Shown: piece by piece, positions 43,501 through 55,500 of the stretch
How the letters are laid out: each line of letters begins with the position of its first letter
Numbering within the stretch: position 1 is the stretch's first letter
Assembly: GCA_007922195.1 (NCBI GenBank)
Contig: ML681981.1
Span: forward strand, 13,649,771-13,713,770
Direction of reading: 5' to 3'
Source of the DNA: Podocnemis expansa
Lineage: Eukaryota; Chordata; Testudines; Podocnemididae
Length of the DNA stretch: 64,000 nucleotides
Position numbers and translations under genes: made by a program
Notes under the pieces: model-generated
Databases searched by the model: none
What the model saw: the letters and a program-made list of their open reading frames with translations, nothing else
Told to the model about the DNA's origin: nothing

Positions 43501-46500
43501 ACACATTTTGAAAATTTTTCCACTCCTCATAAAACTGAAATGTTATGAAATTTAATCATGATCCTAAAAATGTGTGAGTTGCTCTAGCAACTTCTGAGAG
43601 ACTATTCAAGTTAGGAAGATACATTAAGTGTTTTTAGGATTGATTATATAATAAGGAGAAAATAAAACCATGTCCAAAAAAGTGTTGTTTTTTTTTAATG
43701 AATACATACTAGTTAACTAAATCACTACTGCTGGCGTAGTAATTATAACCAACCCCCCATGTTCTCTTTAATAAACTGGACCTAAATTTTTCTGGCACTC
43801 AGATGAAAGATAAGATGCTCTCTGGTAGCTACAACTGAAAATCTGAGTGTTTTTTTTTTTATTTAAATATGGATGTGAATTCTACAAAAGGTACAATATC
43901 CCTTGTTACTTATTTTTATGTTAAATCTATTTTACTATGCCAACTTTCAATGAGCTGCAGATTTTTTGTACCACCAACACAAGATTGCATTGGACAATTT
44001 TTCAGGAGGATGCTGGAGTTTTACAGCTGAAAGGGAAACAACTGGGGGTCTTGGCACCAGCAAGACAAAGGAAGTGGTTAGGAATTGTTGGGACTAAGCA
44101 CATTAACTGTGAATTTCTGTTGAAAATTATTAGCAATGATGTTAATACTGACAAATTATCATCCTTAGCTTCCAGTATTAAGACTGCACTGATCTGAAAG
44201 GAGAATTTTAAACTTTTCAGTTTCTGATGTAACAACACTGCTTGCATACTCAGCTTGTATTTAAAGATCTTACAATCATGAAGATGGTGGAGGGGGAGGG
44301 AGCTCATGGAGCTCCTTGCAGTTTCTTGTTTCAGGACCTCTAGCCCTGGTTTAAGCTAGGGCTGCACACAGAAGCTCTGCATTGACCTAATGTCAGTAGA
44401 GCAGATGGAACAACTCTGATCTGTTTCATGAAACACTTTCCTTGTCAGCAGTACCCACACGCTGTCCCTGACACACCCACTCCCAATTCTGCATAGGAAC
44501 AATCTTCCACCGGCCTTTTGTGACAATTTTCAAGCTGGGGCATCACTGGTGCTGGCCACACGCCCTGAGCCCCACGGCCAGTGCCCCAAGCTCCCCCCGC
44601 TTCCGACCCTGACCCCAGCCAGGGACCAGGGGACTGTCCCGGTCCCCAGTTGGGATCCAGGCTGGATGTGGGGAGCTCAGGCAGTCCTGGGGCTGGGCAG
44701 GCAGTGGTGGCAGCAAGATCTTTCCAGCCGCGACCCTGACTGCGGATTCAGGGTCAGATTTTTGGCAGTGGCAGCAGGAGCCCAATCCATCCCCAGATCC
44801 GCCTGTGGACCCAGACCTGGCAGTGGGAGCCTGATCCGCCACCAGAGGAAGGATCCAGCCCTGACACCAGCCAGAGACTTGGAGTTGGGCCTCTGGCAGC
44901 AGTGGCAGGAGCCAAATCGAGCCCCCAGTCAGGGGATCCAAGGCTGGTGTGCCAGATTGGGGCTAGTGGCAGGGTCGGCATGGCAGGGGCCAGGCCTGGT
45001 GTGGAAGTGGGCCCATGCCCCAAACACCTTTTTGGGGCAGCAACACCCCTGCTTGCAAACTGCTTTGCTTTCTTTGTACTATTCAAAATAACCTAAGCAG
45101 ACTGGAAAATCCTACCTAAAATATATAATTTAAGGGTCAACTACATCATTTACAGGTTCATAATTTGCCTTTTGCAGTTCAGTGATCTATTCTTTGAGGT
45201 ACTTTTCTATTCAAGACCAGCTATGAAATTCAGTGTTACTTTTTTTTTTTAATATACCTAGCACTGAACTCACAGTAGAGCTAGCATGGATACAGATACC
45301 ATCACTATTAATTAATATCAGGCATAATCCAGCAATGTATAGTCCACTTCCTCCTGCAGAACATCTACATTATTCTTCTTCAAATACCTCCTCAAAATCC
45401 ATCTCTGCCATGGTATCTGCAATAATCTGCCATTGTACAAAAGACAGGTGCATGTCAATCTGTGATCACTATTACTGATTAGCTTACTATCTCTACAAAT
45501 TGTGTATATACTGAGTCTACACTGAACCTTCTGAACATTATTGTTACTTCTGTTCTCTGTTCTCCATTCCCTGCCCCATTTGTTTGTCTCACCCACTTGT
45601 TACATCTTGTCTTTCAGAACTTAAGCTCCTGTGGGCATGGATTCTCATTTACTATATGCTCGTACAGTGCCTACCTCAACTGAGACTCAACCTAGTCAAG
45701 GTTTGAAGGCACTGTGATAACACAGATAATGACAGCAACATATTGAGCATCTCCCAAAATAATTTAATGACTTAACCAAATAACACAGCATTTCATTCTC
45801 TTACCATTTTTTATGTTGGGCATAACCAGTTGTGTAGGTGAGCTGCTGCTTCCCGTTGCTTCTTTCTTTTGGTTGAGAGTGGAAATAAAAGTGCTGAAAG
45901 TAGAAAATTGGCTTTTGGTTCCTCTCTCCAATCCCTGTAATTAGGAAGGCAGATATAACAATAAACCACTAATATCTATTATGGCAAAAGTAATTCTACT
46001 CACGGACTATTCTATGGAACACTTAAACAACATGCCTCTTGAACAAGGAATAGATCCATAAGTAATACTTAAGTATTTTTTAATAAATTTGTTTCAAATT
46101 GAATAATAAAAGTCACTGTAAGACTCATTTCCATTTTTCCCATGTTTTAAAACCCATGTAGTAGTTTACAATACTTCTGAGTTCTGCAAATAAATTGGGA
46201 GTAGTAGATATAACTAAAATGATTTCAATAGATTACTCTAACTCTCTGTACCCTAATTATCACCTTTGTATTTCTTTTTTGCTTGTAATTCAGTTCATAT
46301 CCAACAGTGAATTTTACACATCTACATGAAAATACTATTACATATTATGAATGGTGGCCTTCTGATTGAGTTGTAGCCTAATAACTTGAGTTTTCAGTTT
46401 TGGCTGCCAGTCAGCTTACAAATAAAAGGTCATTTATTCAGCATTCTCTAGCACAAAGTGCCTGAAGGTCTGATGCCAGTGAGGAACCCACATGAAACAC

Positions 46501-49500
46501 TGCCATCCCCTTTTGTATGCAAATAAACTTAAAAAATCAGCATCAAGACAATAAGAACACTAGAACAGCCATACGAGTCTAGACCAGTGGTCCATGCAAC
46601 CCAGTATCATGTCTTTCGATAGTGGCCAATTTCAGGTTGTTCACAGATAAACAAAACAGGCAATCATTACATAATCCATCTTGTCATTCCTTCCCAACTT
46701 CTGGCAAACATAGGCTAAGGACACTTCACAGTATGGTTTTACATCCCTGTCCATCCTGGCTAATAGCCATTGATCGAACTATCCTCCATGAATTTACCTA
46801 GGTCTTTTTATTTTTCAGCCTTACAATAGTCCCGGCCTTCATAACCTCCCCTAGCAATGAGTTCCACCGCTTGACCGTGCTTTGTGTGAAGAAATACTTC
46901 CTTTTGTTTGTTTTAAACCTACTGCCCATTAATTTTATTAGTGAGCCCTATTTCTTGTGTTATGAGGAGTAAATAACACTTTCGTATTTTCTATTTTATA
47001 GACTTCTATCATATCCCCTCTTACCTGTCTTTTTTCCAAGTTGAAAAGTTCTAGTCTTGTTAAGCTCTCCTCATATGGAAACTATTTCTTATTGCTAGTC
47101 ATTTTTTTTGTCATTTTGTTGCTATTTTCTGTACTTTCAATTCCAATATATCTTTTTTGAGATGTGGCGAGCCTATGTGAATCAGCATGATCCAAATGTT
47201 CATGTAAGCTTGTCTGAAGTAAGACAATATAAATTATTCTAGCTCCCTTGAAAAACAACATTTTGCACTTTTAGGGTATGTCCACATGTATCTTTTAAAT
47301 CAAAATAACGGTGGTTATTTCAATTTAAAAAATATTAGGTCCACATGACGTTCTTATGAATCAAAATGACGAGCTCCATCATTTTGATTCAAGAGATGTT
47401 GAATCAAAATAGCTTAACCATACTTTAATTCAAATTGTCTGTTAAAGCAAAAAGGTTGTTTCAGACATGTTATTTTGAATTAACACTTTTGTCCTCCTTC
47501 CCAGGGTGCCTTCCTTTTTCTATGTATTGGTTGGGGTCATGACCCGGGGGGGGGGGGTTGATGTTGCCACACCTCCCATGGTGCCCCTCTCCTGATTCGA
47601 AATAGCCAGTCCTGTGTCCAGACTTGCTATTTTGATTTGAGGTTTTTGCTTATTTTGATTTAAGTTATTTTGAAATAATGATTTTTATTTCAAAATTAAC
47701 TTATTTCAAAATAAGCGTCTATGCGTGGACATAGCCATACAGAATTTTACAAAGGTGATATTATCCCTAGTTTACAAACAAATAAAGTCAGCTTGCAAAG
47801 ATCATAGAGGAAGTCAGTAGCACAGTGGAGTATTAGAATTCCCAGGGCTCATTTCACAACCAGTATAGGTAGATTTAGCATTTCTCACTTCAAGAGTTTA
47901 CTCCTCTTTAATTTTTCTCTTTCACCAATGATTGATTTTGCCCTCACACCACCCAATGATATATTTGTCCCACAAACTTTGGCAATGCTCTCTCCAGTAC
48001 AAAAAGTATTTTTATTGTGTATCCACATAAAATCATAACTTTTAACATAAATCTTTGTAACTCTAAAACTGTAGTTGTAAAAATATATCAGATTTTTAAC
48101 TGAAAAAAAATGAATACTGAATACACATAATTCCATTCATTTTATTTATTTTCCATATAAAAATAAAATGGGTGTAATAATGGATTTTCAGTATTCATTT
48201 TTTCATTTCTATACACCTCTTATAAGAAAATCATATCTAGAGCAGTGTTTCCCAACCAGTGTGCTGTCAGGTCTGAGCAGGTGTGCCAGAAAATTTTTTG
48301 AAAAACTACTCAAAGAACTCTGGATTGGCTCATTGCCTCATGAATATTTATGAGCTCATTTAGTGGTGTGCCTCAAATTAATTTAAGGTAGAAAGGTGTG
48401 CCATGGTAGAGAAGATGTCAGGAAACTACTGATCTAGAGTTCTGAGAAAAGCTATTTTATCTCCACACAGTCATTCTGACATATTATAGTAGACTCAGTG
48501 GGGCCCAGAAAACTGTACTGTAAAGCACGGCAAGAGTTGTAACACTGCCAGGCATTTTCAACAGTTTTGAAAATTCTCCTGCACTTGCCCAAGAGGCCAT
48601 TTTCCATGGCTTATAACTCAGTCAAATTTGAACAAGTTTAGAACAGCAAGAGACTCTTTAGGACCTCTAGACTGCCAAATTTCCATTTCCTACCACGAAC
48701 AACTAACATACTAAAGGTGTTAAAAACTAGGGAACAAAAAAGTTGACATGCAATGTGCTAGGCTACCTTTCACACTATCAATATATCTTAAAGGCTAAAC
48801 ACAAAAAAAGAAAGATACCTCTCAAAATGCATTATGTATGACATACAAGATTGTAGAATAAACTCACAATTGGTCAAATGAAAATAAGGAACCCTTTGAA
48901 AAGGAACCCTGTTTTGAGGGTGGTCACTTTGAAATCAAGCTCAGGAACATGCAGAATACAAAGCCAGACAACCTTCTGGAGCTTGAGTTTAACCAATAAT
49001 CCATTACGAATACCATAGAACCATGAATCTGCTTTGTAGTCAACTGCAATGGGAACATCCGTGAAGCAAAATGTGGTAACGGCCTGGTCTCTGACGGAAT
49101 GAAACTTTTCATGGCCTTCTTAATTTCAAGCTAGCAGGGCAGAATGTGGTCCGCACTGCTCTCCCGTCAAGGAGAGAGGGCCGCTGCAGCTATGGCCCCC
49201 TCTCCCTACCCAGGAGCCGCCGCAAACATGGCCCCCTGCCTCTGCCCCCAGAATGTTCCCTGCCCGTCGGGCCCTTCTCTGTCCCCCATCCCCACCCCCT
49301 CTCCTTGGCCCCTTCCCACCCTTAACTGGCCACTGGAGCTGGGAACATTTGGCTGCCCCCCAGGCTGCTCTCCCTGAGCACATGCTCAGGGAGCGAGAGT
49401 TTTAAAAACTCCCTGCCTGGGGGAAGCTCCCTGCTGGCTGAAAGCCTGGGTTTCCATGGCAACCGGAGACCCTGGCATTGTCCGGCGCCAGTGCCCAGCT

Positions 49501-52500
49501 AGTCCATGTACCCCCCTGGAGCCATGCTGCAGCCCACCAAGGGTCCACGGACCAAAGGCTGGGAACCACTGCTCTATTCTATGACTTGGTTATTAAAATC
49601 TTCAGATCATGATTTAAAGACTTTAAGACAAAGAATCCACCAGCAAGTGAGCCATGCCCCACACTACAGAGGAAGGCCAAAAAAAAACCAAACAAAAAAA
49701 CCCAAACAAATACCAGAGCTCTAGCCAATATGCCCTTAGTCTAAATCTCATTCTTCTAAAAAAGTGTTAGGAGGTCGGTCAGTCACTAGAGCCTAAAGCT
49801 CACTTATTGCCATCAGAAAAGTGAACTTCCATGGACAAAACGTGAGCTACCAGTAACTAAGTGGTTCAAATGAGCTACCGTCATCTTTGTTAGAACCACA
49901 CTTAACACACTAGACCACTGGGTGGTTAATAAAGAGTTTCCAAAGTGTTAAACCCTGCATGAATCTGACAAGAGGTTGGACAGCCACCAACCTATCTTCA
50001 AGCAATTCATGACAGACATAAGCAGTTCCCAACGTGTGTATAAGTTAAATTCAACAGGACGAAGATAGGCCAGAAGCTTGTAAGCAGCAAATAAAGACAT
50101 CCTTTTGGATCTAATTATACCATATTACAGGGAAGGAGAGGAAGATACCAAGAATTTTCTGAAAATCTGATCCTTCAGATTCAAACAATGTTCAGGACCT
50201 ACATATCTGAGGTGCACAGAGGCCACTGAGAGTAAAATGCTCCTTGTCTGCCTCCAGCAAGGAGGCCCTGGCAGACTACTAGTAAAAGCAGGTGAACTCA
50301 ACAGTCTTGAACCTTTAACATCATCTTTTTGGAGCCATGATAATATAAACAACAACATTTACTGAAAGAGGGCTTAGAACACTTCAATTTATAGTGTCAA
50401 GGCTAAACTACCTGCACAGGTAGGGCACTCATCTCCCTTGAAGCCTGCCACCAAATCAATGCAATACGTTTATTAAGCAGAGACTTTCCATTTTCTCCCT
50501 GAAAGAAAGAACATGAGGGCAAAAACAGGTCCCAGAGAATGCAGAATAGCCTTTCTTTTCTTGGTTGCAGAGGTCACCATGTGCTCCTATAACAAATTCT
50601 CTTTAGTGACAAGCAAATTCTGAAATTTACTCTGGACTTCTTGCTGGAATCTGGGTTCCCACAGTCAAACAGAACTACAGATATCCATCCCTAAAGCAAA
50701 AGCCCTGGCACACTATGAAGGTCTGAACTGACTTCAAGATCAGACCAATGCACTCACATACAAGTTTCATGAGCTCTCAGCATTTCTTAGAGAAGAGCAC
50801 AGGTGATGGTGGCATCCTCCTTCCAAAGCTCCACCCGCTTTTGGTCATGGAGAATCACAATATAAAGGGCTGCAACTTAGGATTCTGATGTCTACTGCTG
50901 ACAGCCTCATCCTTGAACACAGGCACTCCCATTGCCAAACTTGCATGAAAAAATGGTAGTGTAGCAGGCAGCAACCAGTAGATTGCATATGTTTTCTCAT
51001 CAACATTTGAGAGCAGAAAGCTGCTTCAGTGATCCGCTGAACCTCCATAACCAGTACAGTAACTGGTTGATTTACATTCAAGAAATTGGTTGGTTCACCA
51101 AGGAAAAATTACAAGACAGTCTAGTTATGCCAACTACATAAACACATGGGTACTTAGCACCTGCCACAGTATATCTAGTACTATACAGTACAGGAAAATA
51201 CAATGAAGTATCGTGGAAGAAGGAATATGATGCTCGTTGCCAATGAATAAGATGTCAGGGGTGTCAGTGTAAGATTGCCACATAAATTTGAACACATTAT
51301 ACAGGGATACAGAGGCAAAGTAAATGTTGTTTGCAATGAGTTAACTGTGTTTTCACATTTACAATATTTTTTTCTTTTGCTTTGTTTTAAAGCAATGAGA
51401 CTTAAAAACTCCTTGCATGTTGAAGTTGCATGTTAAAGTTGGCGGTTGTTTTTTATGTAAAACTACAATGTTCTAATAGGGATTTTTTTCTTATGTTATT
51501 ATATAGACTTGCATCCTTCACTGTAACTTAATGAAGCTGTGTCTGAGAATCTTCTTTTTCTTTTAGAAGTGTTTTATAAGACCTGACCTGTGTTATATAA
51601 CATTGATCTTGAAGTACCAAGAACTCTGGGTTTAAAAAATTTGTAAAGCATCCTGGATCTGGTAGTATACAGTACTGTACAAGCTCCAAGAATCAGACAT
51701 CTGGGTTTAGTGATCACTAGGGTGCAGCAAAGGAATTTACCAAGGTCCATCACCTTTATCAAAGTAGCTTATAAAGTACTTGTTCTGTAACCAATGAATT
51801 AGCTGTCTTGCAAATTTGGTCTATTCAGCTGGAAAATTTCTTTCATGCTTACATCAAGAGAAATCCAGGGCCACGGAGAAGGCTAGTCCTTATACCAGGA
51901 TACTATTTTGGAAACTTTAAAGTCCATAAAGTCTTTCCATAATTAAAAACCTTACATATCTCCAGGGTTTAGAATTCCATGACAGATGAATGACTGCTGC
52001 AGGACTAGAGCTTTACTCATCCACAGTAGATCTTTCTGCAGGATTGTTCAAACTACAGATGCCTTCCCTGCATGGATCACTGAACTGGCATTTATAAAAT
52101 CATATCCAGGAATAAAACCCCCAATGTTGTTCCCTTAACCTGACACAGATATGAAGTTCTGTGTGACTTCATAGATTCACCTGCTTCCAATCTCGTAAGC
52201 CCGAGGAACAGAAATAAAGTTGTTGGTTCAATGGCCTGCTCTCTTTTACTGTTAATTTATGTCAACAGTCATTATGCCTTCTCTTATGGGTATGAAGAGC
52301 TCAGTCTTTTGATTCACTCTTCACATATGAAAGGCATGATCTATGATTAAAGGGGGTGAAAGCACAATATTAGGAGTCAGGAACTCCTAAGTTATGATAC
52401 TACGTCTGAAAGAACTCCCATTATGTGAATCAGCAAGCTAACTCTTCTGCCTCAGTTTTTTCAGACGCACAATGAGTAAATACCTAGCTCACAAGATTAC

Positions 52501-55500
52501 TGTAAAGATTAATGTTTCTGTGTAACTGAAGATGAAAAGTGCTAAACAAATGCATTATTTATAAAAGATCTATATGCGTCTACTAAAGCAGGGCTTTTTG
52601 CTGTAAAAACTATTTAAATCTCTTTGACAGCGTTTCAGAAGCAAGGTGACCAAAACTGAATATAACATTAAAGTCACAGACACAGTTTTACTATGCCACT
52701 GTAATCTTTCTATGCTTATTTAACAGGACAATCATTCACTTTTCAAAACTTCTGCTGCATACTGACCTGACTTTTCCTTAAATTAACAACAGAATAACAA
52801 AATCATAGCTGTGTAGGACTGGAAAGGACCTCGACAGATCATGCAGTTCAGTTCTCTGCACGGAAGCGAAATTAAGTATGATTTAGACCAGGGGTTCTCA
52901 AACTCAAATCACAACAAGTGCCTCACAAGGACTAGTACATTAGCCTGAGGGCTGCATCACCAAAACCTTTTCATACAATATTGCAAATATTGACAATGAC
53001 AGTGCCGTTGTGGGCCACAGGATATAACTTTAAGGGCTGCAAGTTTGAGACCCTGATCTAGACCATTCCTGAAAGACATTTAACCTGTTATTAGAAATCT
53101 CCAGTAAGTCAGATCTAGATTCAAGTTATATGTGCTTTCTGACAACAACAATTAAACTCAGCATAATACACCTCAGATCTGATTTAACATTATTTTGATT
53201 TTAGGATACATTATTTCTGATTTTTGTGTACAATCCTTTCACCAGCTTTTCCTTAGCCAAAGAGCCCTTTGGGGTGGGCAGGAGATTGATTACTTGACTA
53301 TACTTTTTCTTCCCCTCATTTTGGCCAGAGCAAGAGTATGCATGGTGGGGATCCTAGCCAGGAGAGCACACGCTGCAATAGGGTGAAGGGAGGGGACACA
53401 CAGTGGGCAAGCTTGCAATAGCAGAAGAGGAAAGGTGAGTGCTTCCTGACAGAGGCAGGGAAGCTGGGCTCCCCACAACACAGACTAGTGAGTGGGGTAA
53501 CCCCTGGGAAGAAATGGAAGTTGGCTTGGCTCTGCCTCTCCTGCTCCCCTGCTGTGAGGCAAGAGCAAGCGTGTACTGTGGGGGTGCTTCCCCTGGGTGT
53601 GTTGCTCCTAGGGGCTGGAGAGCTATAGCATACAAAGTGGGGAGGTAGCCAGAGCAATGAAACTGAAATGAAGCTGAGTATATTCCTGCAGCTATGAGCC
53701 AAAATCAAGGCACCACAGAGCGCTGCTGAGGCTAGAACTTTAGTTAGAATTTCAAACTGAAGCACGGCAAAGTACTGCTACGGCCAAAATCACAGCTGAA
53801 ACTGGCAACCAAAACTGGGAATCTGAGGTGGATGGGGCAGAGAGCCCAGCTGCCATTTGGAAAACTGTGACCACGATCTCAGCTGAAAGGAGAAACTGAG
53901 GCACTCCAGGAGTACTACATGATATGGGATACCTGAGAGAGAGCGGGAAAAGATCAAGATGTGTGTGCAGTAGCCAGGTGGTTATTTCTTAAATTAAACC
54001 TTTTATGGAGGCTAACTATGGATAGTGAGGGACACTTCAAGCAAGAGACCTTGACTCACAAACCACATGGAAGCAGAACAGAGAGAAGCAGCTGTCCCTG
54101 TGGAAGGAGTGTTTGCTCAAAGAGAATTTATTCACACACACAGCCTGAGGGTAGCGAGAGACCCTCAGAGAGGATAACCATAGTTTGGAGGTGGAGGACA
54201 ACATGAATCCCTTCCCCACCTGAACTGGGTAACTGATGCCCTGATGTTACTCTCTGGTTAAAAATGTTGCAGGTGGTGGGTCACCTCAGTACACTTTTAT
54301 TTACAGTAAGAGTGTAGTTAAGAAGGGGGAAAAGCCAGCTGACTTCCAAGAACATTGACTGGTGGACTATAAATAATGCCAACAAGTGAAACAGAGTCAC
54401 AGGCAGGAAGATATCTCTGCTGACTTAGGATCACCAGAGTTGGCCATGGAGGGCAAGAGTGTCCAAGATTAGTTTGCATGAAATACAAGGCTGGCACCTT
54501 CAATTTCACACCTTAAGTGGTAACACTAGGATGGATATTTTGCACCTTACAGCTGGATGTTTCCTCATTTACGGCCAGAGCCAGTTTATTTAGGGAAAAG
54601 AAAGAGATAGAGGTTTTGGGTGTTGAACAATGCCTTAATCAGAGCAGGGTTTCAATGAAGGGAGAACTGGATAACAGTTGGACCTGAAGGTTAATTTGAA
54701 TGTCTCGGGCGGGGCACTTGGTCTGGAGTTTTCACCGAGGCAAACACTGCTCATTGGATCTCAGAAGAGATAGAAGCATAACCCTCCAGAAAAAAGTAAA
54801 AGTAGAGGCATCTGACGAAGTGGGATTTTCTCCCACAAAAGCTCATGCAATAAATAAATGTGTTAGTCTTTAAGTGCTATAGGACTCGTTTGTTTTAATG
54901 AACTAGACTAAAACAGCTGCGCCTTTGGAACTTGGCAACCCTCCAGAACTCTCTCTTCTCCTATTGGCAGTGACTATTTGCAAAAATGAAGTCAGGGACT
55001 AGAGAGGTGATTTCGGTAGTATTCCACATTGGTAGTCGCTCAGAGTAGAAGGGAAGTGGAATTTGAGAGTTGGTGCTGGCAGCCAGTGAGTAGGCTCTTC
55101 TGGGTGCTTAGTTTTTGATTTACCAATTTTGTCTAAGAGTAACTTAAACCTTGATCATTCAGGAGTTCAATGAAGATGTTGATGAATTTACTTCTCTCTC
55201 TGTTAGTGATATTAAGGGGTTCACCAAAGAAGGATCTGGATAGTTCTGACTTTAGAGATTTGCAAAAAGGAAGGAAGGAAGCAAACCAACAGATTTGACA
55301 CGATGAATCTCAAAGTGTCAAAGATATATTAAAGGATGACAAGGTGAAATATAATAGTTCAAAAGTGTGGGCAAGCTGGGATTTGCCCAGTCAATGCACC
55401 ATGGACTTGGTTAATAAGGGTGCCAACTCTTTCTTCACAGAGGAGTTACCTTGGGAAAGTATTTTCAACTTACGGCAATGTCAAAGAGCATACATTATTG

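Noticed and set aside
44549..45091. 180-codon plus-strand ORF
   Set aside because: Low-complexity translation of a G+C-rich transposon-like element; no domain.
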